From Azoarcus_F sp048158365 (lineage in GTDB: Bacteria > Pseudomonadota > Gammaproteobacteria > Burkholderiales > Rhodocyclaceae): a stretch of 64,000 nt of DNA. Under the pieces are notes generated by a model. That model was not told the origin of the DNA. It made no database searches and saw nothing but the letters and a program-made list of their open reading frames with translations. The translations under genes were made by a program, and so were the position numbers. The DNA lies in assembly GCA_048158365.1 (NCBI GenBank), contig JBLLNL010000008.1. One strand, 5' to 3'. This document shows positions 25,854-37,848 of the stretch, piece after piece (the stretch's first letter is position 1; each line of letters opens with the position of its first letter).

Positions 25854-25880
25854 AAAAAAAGCGCCGACAGGCGGCGCTTT
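25854..25880 (-). terminator. Rho-independent terminator of pckG
   Basis: On the minus strand AAAGCGCCG pairs perfectly with CGGCGCTTT (9 bp, 5-base loop) and runs into a seven-base T tract (A-run 25854-25860 on +). It lies 22 bases past the pckG stop. Confidence 0.9.
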
Positions 25881-25901
25881 GGGCTCGGAGGGAGACGGTC
25901 T

Positions 25902-27749
<1,848 letters not shown>

Positions 27750-28111
27750 TGTGAGGAACTCTCCAGGTTGCAAAAGCGGAACCGGCAGCGAAGATTGCAC
27801 ATTGATGCCATCAGATGCATGCGCGAACCTCGCGACAGGGGAATCACCGACTCCCAAATGGAACACTTGCGGAAACTACTAGGCTTCATTGTATGCGTCG
27901 AGAGCCTACTATTATGCCACGGCGCGACCCGAGCCGAAAACCCGCTTGCTGCTTGCGGCAGGATGGGCTTATCCTGCATTTTGAACTGATCTATCACGAT
28001 ATGAAATAGGTTGCGTCAGATCAGCCGATCCGCCGCGTCGGTCGAGCAAGGCCTGACCGGTTTCAAGGCGACGGGTTTCCGAGGACCAGCACTGAAGGAC
28101 AGGAACAGACA
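27750..28111. promoter_or_regulatory. pckG-maeB divergent regulatory region
   Basis: No gene is supported in these 362 bases. Two inverted repeats stand out. TAGGCT (27880-27885) pairs with AGCCTA (27903-27908). A perfect 7-bp repeat GCAGGAT (27958-27964) pairs with ATCCTGC (27971-27977) around a 6-base centre and is followed by ATTTTG. An A/T-richer stretch (27970-28010) downstream of it probably carries the maeB promoter, but I cannot fix the boxes. Confidence 0.45.
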
Positions 28112-30400
<2,289 letters not shown>

Positions 30401-30429
30401 GTCACATGCTGCATTGCGTCCGTCGAGTC

Positions 30430-30458
30430 GCCTGCCCGCATCGGGGACTCGGGCAGGC
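30430..30458 (+). other. GC-rich stem-loop after maeB
   Basis: A perfect 9-bp stem, GCCTGCCCG (30430-30438) with CGGGCAGGC (30450-30458), has an 11-base loop but no T-run. It could aid termination of maeB or shape the leader of the patatin gene. Confidence 0.4.
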
Positions 30459-30494
30459 TATGATTCGGGCATCGGCTTCGATGGCGCAAATGAC

Positions 30495-31625
30495 ATGCAG
30501 GGCGAAAAGGCGGCGCTGGTTCTGACGGGTGGCGGGGCGCGTGCAGCCTATCAGGTCGGGGTATTGCAGGCGATTCGTGAGATCCGCGGCGCCCGCCCAG
30601 GCAACCCGTTTCCGATTCTGTGCGGCACCTCGGCCGGCGGGATCAACGCGGTTGCGCTGGCGGTGTTCTCAGCTGACTTCAATACCGCGGTGCGCAAGCT
30701 GGCCTGGATCTGGAGAAACTTCCATGTCGACAAGATATACCGGGCCGATGCGCTCGCGCTGCTGGCCACCGGGGCGCGTTGGGGGGCGGCCCTGACATCC
30801 GGCTGGGCGATTCGCCAGACGCCGCGCTCATTGCTGGACAACGCGCCGCTGCGTGAGTTGCTTGCACGGGTGATCGACTTCGACGCGATTGACCGATCGA
30901 TCGCGTCCGGCGGTCTGCATGCGGTCTCGGTTTCGGCCTCGGGCTACTCCTCGGGCGAGAGTCTGGCCTTTTTCCAGGCGGCACCTGAGGTACCCCCGTG
31001 GCAGCGTGCGCAACGCATCGGTGTGCGCACCCGCCTCGGAATCGAGCACCTGCTCGCGACCAGCGCGATACCGTTCGTGTTTCCGGCCGTCAGAATCAAT
31101 CGCGAGTATTTCGGGGACGGGTCGATGCGCCAGCTTGCGCCGATCAGCCCTGCGATTCATCTCGGAGCGGATCGGGTTCTGGTGATCGGTTCGGGGCGAT
31201 TAGCTGAAGAGGGCCGTCAGCGCAGCGATGCCTATCCGTCGCCGGCACAGATCGCCGGTCACGCGCTGTCGAGCATCTTTCTCGACAGTCTGGCGGTGGA
31301 CCTGGAGCGCATGCAACGGATCAACCAGACGCTGTCGGCCTTCACCGCCGCGCAGCGAGAGGCGGCAGGCATGGTGCTGCGCCCCATCGAGACGCTGGTC
31401 ATCTCGCCGTCGCAGCGACTCGATGCGATCGCGGGTCGGCATCGTGGCGATCTGCCGCGGGCGCTGCGCCTGGTGCTGCGTGGGGTCGGCGCGATGCGCC
31501 GCGAAGGCTCGACACTGCTGTCCTATCTGTTGTTCGAACCCGGCTTCACCCGTGCGCTGATGGAACTCGGCTACCAGGATGGGATCGCCAAACGCGACGA
31601 GGTCGCGACTTTCCTGCGGGTCTGA
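30495..31625 (+). CDS. Patatin-like phospholipase
   Basis: Lipid acyl hydrolase of 376 residues using a Ser-Asp dyad. Oxyanion loop TGGGARAAYQ (11-20), nucleophile S46 in GTSAGG and catalytic D208 in FGDGSM are all present. The 170-residue C-terminal part (SSIFLDSLAVDLERMQRINQTL ...) is helical and shared with related bacterial patatins. There is no signal peptide, so it is probably cytoplasmic or peripheral at the inner membrane. The start is the ATG at 30495 (MQGEKAALVL); the open frame before it is not convincing. Confidence 0.9.
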   Translation: MQGEKAALVLTGGGARAAYQVGVLQAIREIRGARPGNPFPILCGTSAGGINAVALAVFSADFNTAVRKLAWIWRNFHVDKIYRADALALLATGARWGAALTSGWAIRQTPRSLLDNAPLRELLARVIDFDAIDRSIASGGLHAVSVSASGYSSGESLAFFQAAPEVPPWQRAQRIGVRTRLGIEHLLATSAIPFVFPAVRINREYFGDGSMRQLAPISPAIHLGADRVLVIGSGRLAEEGRQRSDAYPSPAQIAGHALSSIFLDSLAVDLERMQRINQTLSAFTAAQREAAGMVLRPIETLVISPSQRLDAIAGRHRGDLPRALRLVLRGVGAMRREGSTLLSYLLFEPGFTRALMELGYQDGIAKRDEVATFLRV

Positions 31626-31705
31626 CCGGCCCGCCGGCTGCGGGTTGGTCGTAGCTGTAACAAGACTTTTCCCGGCCGCCGTCCGCGTGTATCTTTGGCG
31701 CTTCC

Positions 31706-31729
31706 GTCGCCGCCCGATTGGGTGGCGAC
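31706..31729 (+). other. Stem-loop after the patatin gene
   Basis: GTCGCC-g-CCC pairs with GGG-t-GGCGAC around GATT: nine pairs and one mismatch. No T-run follows. The location, 80 bases past the stop, fits a weak or Rho-assisted terminator. Confidence 0.35.
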
Positions 31730-31811
31730 GAGACTCGGCGCTGCAGGTCTCCCCGCCGACGAAGTCACAACGAATTCAGGATTATTCGAGAAATAACTTG
31801 AAAAAGACTTG

Positions 31812-31848
31812 ATATCTGCTTAATTTCGTTAAGAATGTAAACAGATAT
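31812..31848 (+). promoter_or_regulatory. Nested inverted repeat in A/T-rich pbpG upstream region
   Basis: Outer arms ATATCTG (31812-31818) and CAGATAT (31842-31848) enclose inner arms CTTAA (31819-31823) and TTAAG (31829-31833). The surrounding 31780-31860 is markedly A/T-rich against a GC-rich background. The element ends 38 bases before the pbpG start and could be an operator or an mRNA stem-loop. Confidence 0.45.
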
Positions 31849-31886
31849 TTTGAATCGTTCCTGAATCTCGACTTGTGGGTCCGTCC

Positions 31887-32831
31887 ATGAAGCCATTCGT
31901 TCTTGTCGCAGTTTGCCTGGGAGTGACGCTTGCGCAATCGGCGATCGCCCAGAACCGGACGGTCACGACGATCACCAGCAGCGGCGTCCACCAAAGGTCT
32001 ATCGCCGCAGCCAATCCTTCTGCGCTGCACATCGAGTTCGATCGGCACGGTAACCCGGCGCTCGCTTCGGCCGCGTTCGTGGTCGCCAGCCAGAAGACCG
32101 GCGACATCATCTCCGAGCGCGCGGCCGATCGGGCGCTTCCGATCGCGTCGATCACCAAGCTGATGACGGCGATGGTCGTCATCGACGCGCGCCAGAATCT
32201 GTCCGAAGTGCTCACCGTCACGTCCGCGGACATCGACAAGCTCAAGGGTACTGGATCCCGCATGCCGGTGGGGGCAAGACTGACCCGCGAGGAAATGCTG
32301 CATCTGGCGTTGATGTCGTCGGAGAACCGTGCGGCCTCCGCGCTGGCGCGGCACTACCCGGGCGGACGGAAAGCCTTCATCGAGGCGATGAACGTGAAGG
32401 CCCGCATGATCGGCATGTGGGATACGCGTTTTGCGGACAGTACCGGCCTCGATCCGCGCAATGTGGCCTCGGCGCATGATCTGGTCAAGCTCGTCTCCGC
32501 TGCCTCGACCTATCCGTTGATCAGGGAGTTCTCGACCACCGACGAGCGTTACGTGCGGGTCGGCAAGGGCAGCCTGCGTTACGGGAATTCCAATGGCCTC
32601 GTGCGCGAACCGGGCTGGGAGGTCGGCCTGTCCAAGACCGGCTTCATCCGCGAGGCGGGCCGTTGCCTGGTGATGCAGACCTGGATTCGCGGGGAGCCGG
32701 TGATCATGGTGCTGCTCAATTCGGAAGGGCGTTACACGCGAACGGCCGATGCGAAGCGGGTCAAGCAGTGGCTTGAGACGAGCGGCGCGCAGCGGGTCGC
32801 GTCGCTGCAGAACAACCGCAGCGGTGGCTGA
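31887..32831 (+). CDS. pbpG: D-alanyl-D-alanine endopeptidase (PBP7 type)
   Basis: Periplasmic low-molecular-weight penicillin-binding protein cleaving D-Ala-mDAP cross-links. It has 314 residues with signal peptide 1-22 (VLVAVCLGVTLAQSAIAQ). The active-site triad motifs are in order: S88-I-T-K91 (ASITKLMTAM), S145-E-N147 and K250-T-G (LSKTGFIREAG). The absence of a C-terminal amphipathic anchor or extra domain fits PbpG rather than DacA/DacC. ATG 31887 is preferred over an in-frame GTG four codons earlier. Confidence 0.92.
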   Translation: MKPFVLVAVCLGVTLAQSAIAQNRTVTTITSSGVHQRSIAAANPSALHIEFDRHGNPALASAAFVVASQKTGDIISERAADRALPIASITKLMTAMVVIDARQNLSEVLTVTSADIDKLKGTGSRMPVGARLTREEMLHLALMSSENRAASALARHYPGGRKAFIEAMNVKARMIGMWDTRFADSTGLDPRNVASAHDLVKLVSAASTYPLIREFSTTDERYVRVGKGSLRYGNSNGLVREPGWEVGLSKTGFIREAGRCLVMQTWIRGEPVIMVLLNSEGRYTRTADAKRVKQWLETSGAQRVASLQNNRSGG

Positions 32832-32855
32832 CCCGGGTTCTGAGTGCATGCCCGC

Positions 32856-33656
32856 TCAGCGCGATGCCGGTCTGACGTAACCCAGTGTCCGCGAAATTTC
32901 GGCAGCGGTGCTGCGCACCAGGCTCGCCCGGTCCGGGTTGAAACGTTCGGATGGGGTCGACAGCGACAGTCCAGCGATCAGTTGCCCGCTGTCATCGCGA
33001 ATGCCGGCCGCGATACAGCGTACCCCTGTTTCGACTTCGTCCAGATCGAATGCGACCTCGTGTCGCCTGACCTTGTCGAGTTCCTTCTCGAGCGCACCGA
33101 GTTCGGTGATCGACGCCGATGTCGATCCGGGCAGACCGGTGCGACGCGCGTATTCCCTCACCTTGTCGCCACCGTCCTCGGCCAGGAACAGCTTGCCCGA
33201 GGCGGTGGTGTGCAGCGGAGCCCGTGCACCGACGATATGCACCACGCGCACAGCCGCGCGTCCGCTCGACGTGCGGTCCACATAGACGATCTCGTCCCTG
33301 TCGCGGATACCGAGATTGATGCTCTCGCCAGTCTCGGCATGCAATCTGAGCATGAACGGCATCGCGGTCTCGCGCAGCGATATGCGCGACTTGACCAGGC
33401 TGCCGAGCTCGAGGAGGCGGATCCCGAGGCGATAGGTGCCACCGTCACCACGCTCGACGAAGCCGCTTTGCGCCATCGCGCCGAGGATGCGATGGGCGGT
33501 GGAGGGGTGAAGCCCGCTTTCGAGCGCGATCTGCTTCAGCGGAGCCGGATCGGGGTGAAGGGCGAGCACATCGAGCAGCTTCATCATGCGCTCGACGACC
33601 TGGATCGGATTCTTTGTTTCGGTCGGGGCTGTCACTTTGGTACAGTGGTCAATCAT
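32856..33656 (-). CDS. IclR-family transcriptional regulator
   Basis: Regulator of 266 residues. Winged helix-turn-helix at about residues 17-80 (PIQVVERMMKLLDVLALHPDPAPLKQIALESGLHPSTAHRIL), then the IclR effector domain (about 85-255; LHAETGESINLGIRDRDEIVYVDR, LHTTASGKLFLA, GVRCIAAGIRDDSG). It is divergent from lutA, so it most likely controls the lactate-utilisation operon and itself through a palindrome at 33686-33702. The ATG at 33656 lacks an obvious ribosome site; a GTG seven codons later is the alternative start. Confidence 0.9.
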   Translation of the reverse strand: MIDHCTKVTAPTETKNPIQVVERMMKLLDVLALHPDPAPLKQIALESGLHPSTAHRILGAMAQSGFVERGDGGTYRLGIRLLELGSLVKSRISLRETAMPFMLRLHAETGESINLGIRDRDEIVYVDRTSSGRAAVRVVHIVGARAPLHTTASGKLFLAEDGGDKVREYARRTGLPGSTSASITELGALEKELDKVRRHEVAFDLDEVETGVRCIAAGIRDDSGQLIAGLSLSTPSERFNPDRASLVRSTAAEISRTLGYVRPASR

Positions 33657-33685
33657 GAATGGGCGAAGTCTACCCGGCCGCTCAG

Positions 33686-33702
33686 ATTTCGCCTAGTGAA
33701 AT
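33686..33702. promoter_or_regulatory. Candidate IclR-type operator
   Basis: ATTTCGCCTAGTGAAAT is a 17-base palindrome: five perfect outer pairs, one G-T wobble and one more pair around a 3-base centre. The TTTC/GAAA half-sites resemble sites bound by IclR-family dimers. It lies 30 bases from the regulator start and 41 from lutA. Confidence 0.5.
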
Positions 33703-33742
33703 AACGTTGATCCATGCGCACTCGACGGCCGAGGGAGACACC

Positions 33743-34471
33743 ATGCGGGTCGGATTGCTGGTCACATGTCTGGTCGATCTGCTTCGGCCGAGCATCGGGT
33801 TCGCCGCACTGCGCTTGCTCGAGGCCGCCGGCTGCGACGTGGTGGTGCCGGCGACGCAGACATGTTGCGGCCAACCGGCTTTCAATGCGGGCGATGCAGC
33901 CGCCGCGCGCGCACTCGCCGCCAAGTTGATCGATGAGTTCGAATCTGTCGATCATGTGGTCGTCCCTTCGGGTTCGTGCGCCAGTATGGTGAAGCTGCAT
34001 TATCCGGCCTTGTTCCGCGACGACCCGGTCCGACTCGAGCGATCACGCGCGCTGGCCGCGCGTACCCATGAACTGGCCGACTTTCTCGTCACGCACTGCG
34101 CGCTCGATCGTATGCCCGGAGATTTCGACGGGGTGCTGACCTATCACGACAGTTGTTCGGGATTGCGCGAACTCGGCGTCAAGGCTCAGCCTCGAACGCT
34201 GCTGTCGCGCATGCCGGGTGTGCGGATGGTGGAAATGCGGGATTGCGAGGCGTGCTGTGGTTTTGGGGGCACCTTCTCGGTCAAGTTCGCCGACCTGTCG
34301 GCGCGGATTACCGAACGCAAGTGCGACGACATTCGCGCCTCGGGCGCGGACGCGGTCGTTCTGGGTGATCTGGGATGCATGCTCGCGATCGAGGGGCGGC
34401 TTCGACGTCTCGGGGAGGAACGCATTCGGGTGCTGCATGTGGCGGAAGTGCTCGCCGGAGAGGATCGCTAG
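33743..34471 (+). CDS. lutA: Lactate-utilisation Fe-S protein LutA/YkgE type
   Basis: First subunit of the LutABC L-lactate oxidation complex, 242 residues. Two CCG domains typical of heterodisulfide-reductase-like proteins are visible: ATQTCCGQPAFNAGD (about 36-50) and DCEACCGFGGTFSVKF (about 168-183), with GSCASMVK and YHDSCSGLREL providing the remaining cysteines. The ATG at 33743 follows GAGGGAGA. It starts the operon lutA-lutB-dehydrogenase-lutC, opposite an IclR regulator. GlpC/GlcF-type proteins are the nearest alternatives, but the neighbours settle it. Confidence 0.92.
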   Translation: MRVGLLVTCLVDLLRPSIGFAALRLLEAAGCDVVVPATQTCCGQPAFNAGDAAAARALAAKLIDEFESVDHVVVPSGSCASMVKLHYPALFRDDPVRLERSRALAARTHELADFLVTHCALDRMPGDFDGVLTYHDSCSGLRELGVKAQPRTLLSRMPGVRMVEMRDCEACCGFGGTFSVKFADLSARITERKCDDIRASGADAVVLGDLGCMLAIEGRLRRLGEERIRVLHVAEVLAGEDR

Positions 34472-34474
34472 CAT

Positions 34475-35899
34475 ATGAAATCCCAGGCGATGTTCTTTAA
34501 GGCCAGGGTCGGCGAGAAACTCGCGGACAGCCTGCTCCAGCAGAATCTGCGCAAGGCGCGCAGCAAGTTCGTCGATGCGCGCGCGTCGGCAGTTGCCGCC
34601 TATGACGGCGATTTCGAAGCGCTTCGCAGTGCCGGCCAGGCGATCCGCGACCGGGTACTGGCCAATCTGGATCTTTGGCTGGAAACCTTCGAACGCAAGG
34701 CGTGCGAACGCGGCACCGAGGTGCTGTTTGCGCGCGACGGCGACGAGATCTGCCGCCTGGTGGTCGAGATCGCGCATCGACACGGCGTGACCAAGGTGGT
34801 CAAGTCCAAGTCCATGCTGTCGGAGGAGGCGGATCTGAACAAGGCGCTGGTCGCTGCAGGTGTACAGCCGATCGAAACCGACCTGGGCGAGTACATTCAG
34901 CAGATCGACGACAATGAACCGCCCTCCCACATTCTGGCCCCCGCCTTTCACAAGTCTCGCGATCAGGTTGCGGATCTGTTCGCGAGACGCCATGGTCGGC
35001 CGCGTAACACCGATGTGCCGGCGATGACCCGGGAGGCACGGGAAGTCCTGCGCGAGCACTTCCTCAGCGCGGGGATGGGCATCACGGGCGGGAACTTCCT
35101 GATCGCCGAAACCGGTTCGGTCGCACTGGTCACGAACGAGGGCAACGGCCGCATGGTCACCACGCTGCCCAAGGTGCATGTGGTGATCACCGGAATCGAG
35201 AAGATCGTGCCGCGGCTAGAGGATCTCGCCACGTTGATGAGGTTGTTGCCGCGTTCAGGGACCGGCCAGGCGATCTCCAACTATGTGTCGGTGTTGACCG
35301 GCGTGGCCGGTGTCGACGAGCTCGACGGACCCGAGCATGGCTACGTGATCCTGGTCGACAACGGGCGCGCGGCGTTGGTCGGCAGCGAATTCCAGGACAT
35401 GCTGCGCTGCATACGCTGTGGCGCGTGTATGAACCATTGTCCGGTCTACCAGACCGTCGGTGGTCATGCCTATGGCTGGGTCTATCCCGGTCCCATGGGC
35501 GCGGTGCTGACGCCGCTGTTCACCGGCATCGAGAACGCGCTCGACCTGCCTCATGCAGCGACACTGTGCAATCAGTGCGGTGTGGTCTGCCCGGTCCGTA
35601 TTCCGCTGCCGGAGTTGTTGCGACGCCTGCGCGAAAAACAGGTCGAACGCGGCCTGCGGCCGCGTGGCGAGCGGATGGCGTTGCGGGTCTGGGCCGCGCT
35701 GGCCCGCAGACCCCGTCTGTACCACCTGATGACGCGTCTGGCGGTGCGCTACCTGAACTGGCTGTCCGACGGCGAGGACCGCATCCGTGTGATGGGTGTC
35801 GCTCCCGGGTGGACCGCGAACCGCGACTTCCCCGCACCTCAGGGACGCACCTTTCAGGAGTTGTATGCGCAACGACAGCAAAAAGGGAAGAGCGTATGA
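34475..35899 (+). CDS. lutB: Lactate-utilisation iron-sulfur protein LutB/YkgF type
   Basis: Protein of 474 residues combining an N-terminal LUD domain (about 60-300; GITGGNFLIAETGSVALVTNEGN) with two [4Fe-4S] ferredoxin motifs, CIRCGACMNHCP (about 310-321) and CNQCGVVCPV (about 365-374), and a C-terminal domain ending in RTFQELYAQR. Electrons from lactate oxidation probably pass through it. It is 3 bases after lutA, and its stop overlaps the next ATG, so the operon is tightly coupled. Confidence 0.94.
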   Translation: MKSQAMFFKARVGEKLADSLLQQNLRKARSKFVDARASAVAAYDGDFEALRSAGQAIRDRVLANLDLWLETFERKACERGTEVLFARDGDEICRLVVEIAHRHGVTKVVKSKSMLSEEADLNKALVAAGVQPIETDLGEYIQQIDDNEPPSHILAPAFHKSRDQVADLFARRHGRPRNTDVPAMTREAREVLREHFLSAGMGITGGNFLIAETGSVALVTNEGNGRMVTTLPKVHVVITGIEKIVPRLEDLATLMRLLPRSGTGQAISNYVSVLTGVAGVDELDGPEHGYVILVDNGRAALVGSEFQDMLRCIRCGACMNHCPVYQTVGGHAYGWVYPGPMGAVLTPLFTGIENALDLPHAATLCNQCGVVCPVRIPLPELLRRLREKQVERGLRPRGERMALRVWAALARRPRLYHLMTRLAVRYLNWLSDGEDRIRVMGVAPGWTANRDFPAPQGRTFQELYAQRQQKGKSV

Positions 35900-36846
35900 A
35901 AATGCAGGTGGTATTGCTCGAACGTGATTCGGTGAGGGCCGATTTTCGCGCGCCCGCGTTCGAGCACGCATGGCGTGCCTACCCGGTCACCCTGCAGGAT
36001 CAGGTGATCGAGCGCCTGGCCGGGGCCGACATCGCGATCGTGAACAAGCTCAAGCTCGGCGCGGCAGACATTGCTGCGCTGCCGAAGCTGCGCATGGTCG
36101 CGGTCGCGGCGACCGGAGCCGACAATGTCGATCTCGCCGCCTGTCGCGCGCGCGGCATCGTTGTGTCGAACGTGCGAGGCTACGCGGTCAATACCGTGCC
36201 GGAGCACGCGCTGATGCTGATGCTGGCGCTGCGACGACGGGTGTTCGAGTACACGCGCGATGTGCGCGACGGCCTGTGGGCCAGATCGCAGACCTTCTGC
36301 CTGTTCGGACACCCGGTCGCCGATCTGCATGGTGCGACGCTGGGAATCATCGGCAGGGGCGACCTCGGGCGTGGGCTGGCGCGCCTTGCCGAGGCCCTCG
36401 GCATGCGTGTGCTGTTCGCCGAACACAAGGGGCAAGCGACCGTGCGGGATGGCTACACCGCTTTCGACGAAGTCCTGCGCGAGGCGGACGTAATCTCGAT
36501 GCACTGTCCGCTGACCGATGCCACGCGCGGCATGATCGGCGAGGCCGAGATGCGGCGGATGAAACCGGACGCGATCCTGATCAATACGGCCCGCGGCGGA
36601 CTGATCGACGAGTCTGCGCTGGCCGCAGCGCTGCAGGAGCGAATCATCGGCGGCGCGGGCATCGATGTGCTGTCGGTCGAACCACCCCGCGACGGTAATC
36701 CGCTGCTCGCACCGGACATTCCGAATCTGATCCTGACGCCGCACATGGCGTGGGCGTCCGCGGGGTCGATGCAGGCGCTTGCCGACCAGGCGATAGACAA
36801 TATCGAGGCCTTCGTGGCCGGCCAGCCGCGCAACCGGCTGGCCTGA
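35896..36846 (+). CDS. D-2-hydroxyacid dehydrogenase (glycerate/hydroxypyruvate reductase type)
   Basis: NAD(P)-dependent dehydrogenase of 316 residues; its ATG overlaps the lutB stop. The catalytic triad of the D-isomer 2-hydroxyacid dehydrogenases is complete: R233 (TARGGLID), E262 (SVEPPRDGNP) and H283 (TPHMAWAS). The Rossmann loop reads GIIGRGDLGRGLA, with Arg in place of a usual small residue. The EHKG after beta-2 (FAEHKGQ) argues against a simple acidic NAD clamp. Its position between lutB and lutC suggests a role in 2-hydroxyacid use, such as D-lactate or glycerate interconversion. The substrate is not certain. Confidence 0.85.
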   Translation: MKMQVVLLERDSVRADFRAPAFEHAWRAYPVTLQDQVIERLAGADIAIVNKLKLGAADIAALPKLRMVAVAATGADNVDLAACRARGIVVSNVRGYAVNTVPEHALMLMLALRRRVFEYTRDVRDGLWARSQTFCLFGHPVADLHGATLGIIGRGDLGRGLARLAEALGMRVLFAEHKGQATVRDGYTAFDEVLREADVISMHCPLTDATRGMIGEAEMRRMKPDAILINTARGGLIDESALAAALQERIIGGAGIDVLSVEPPRDGNPLLAPDIPNLILTPHMAWASAGSMQALADQAIDNIEAFVAGQPRNRLA

Positions 36847-36859
36847 GGAGGCCCCGCGA

Positions 36860-36958
36860 ATGAACCCGGCATTCGGCTTAGCAGGCCTGAAAGGCGGCGA
36901 AAGGAGGCATCGCGAACAAGGCCGCCCGCGGATCGGGACCTTCCGGAGGAGGCGTTGA
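36860..36958 (+). CDS. Short ORF between the dehydrogenase and lutC (doubtful)
   Basis: A 32-codon frame (ATG 36860, TGA 36956-36958) follows a GAGGAGG-like site 9 bases upstream and ends one base before the lutC ATG. The product is Arg/Gly-rich (ERRHREQGRPRIGTFRRRR) and resembles nothing I know. It could be a coupling ORF or chance. Confidence 0.22.
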   Translation: MNPAFGLAGLKGGERRHREQGRPRIGTFRRRR

Positions 36959-36959
36959 C

Positions 36960-37637
36960 ATGCCCGATGCTGCCGAACGCCGCGCCGCGCGGGATGCCAT
37001 TCTGGGGCGTCTGCGCACCGCACTGGGTCGTGATCCGTCCAATCGCGAAGCCGGTCTGGCCGACGTGCGGCGGGCCTTGACCGACGATCGACTGCCGGAC
37101 CGTCCGCCAGCGCCCGCCGATCTGGTCGCGCGCTTCCGCCGCGAGGCGCAGTGCATGTCGAGCACGGTGGCCGAGATCGCGTCGATGCGGGATCTGCCGG
37201 CGGCTGTCGCAGCCTATCTGGAGTCACTCGGCCTGCCGACGCAGGGCGTGGTGTGGCCGAGTCTGGCTCATCTGGATTGGCGGCGGGCCGGACTGGACCT
37301 GCAGCCCCGGGCCGCCGGTGACGGCGATCTGGTCGGCGTGACCGGCTGTTTCTGCGCCATCGCCGAGACTGGCACCGTGATGAGCTGTTCGGCACCCGAC
37401 GAACCGGCGGCCACCAGCCTGCTGCCGGAGACGCATGTCGTCGCGGTGCCGATGTCCAGGATCGTGTTCGGCATGGAGGAAGCCTGGACATTGCTTCGCC
37501 AGAACCATGGCGATATCTTGCCGCGCGCGGTGAATCTGATCTCCGGTCTGTCGCGGACCGGCGACATCGAGATGACGATCGTGCTTGGCGCGCATGGGCC
37601 TTATCGGGTTCATATCCTGCTTGTTGCCGACGCGTGA
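36960..37637 (+). CDS. lutC: Lactate-utilisation LUD-domain protein LutC/YkgG type
   Basis: Third LutABC component, 225 residues, a single LUD domain (about 80-222) with the conserved GVTGCFCAIAETGTVM segment and a SLLPETHVVAVP strand. ATG 36960 is preceded by GGAGGAG. The N-terminal 60 residues (AARDAILGRLRTALGR) are helical, as in YkgG. It ends the lut operon; no clear terminator follows in the 211 bases before the Mrp operon. Confidence 0.92.
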   Translation: MPDAAERRAARDAILGRLRTALGRDPSNREAGLADVRRALTDDRLPDRPPAPADLVARFRREAQCMSSTVAEIASMRDLPAAVAAYLESLGLPTQGVVWPSLAHLDWRRAGLDLQPRAAGDGDLVGVTGCFCAIAETGTVMSCSAPDEPAATSLLPETHVVAVPMSRIVFGMEEAWTLLRQNHGDILPRAVNLISGLSRTGDIEMTIVLGAHGPYRVHILLVADA

Positions 37638-37727
37638 CGGGCGGTCAGCTCAGGCGTCGGTCGGTACAGACGGATCACCGACATTCTCTCCGTGATTCTG
37701 CGGATGTGGCAGGATGACGCGTTTCGC

Positions 37728-37733
37728 TAGAAT
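37728..37733 (+). promoter_or_regulatory. Possible -10 box upstream of the first Mrp operon
   Basis: GCTAGAATCGC contains TAGAAT, the same motif as before the MFS and dnaB genes. It is 115 bases ahead of the mrpAB ATG. The -35 region has no good match. Confidence 0.3.
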
Positions 37734-37848
37734 CGCGCTGTTCAAGAACAAACAGTCACGAATGGTCCGAGTGGATCTGGCCTTCCCGTCGACCGATAGT
37801 GCGAGTGAGGCGCCCCGGCCCTGGCCTCGAATTCGGAATGAATAGCAT

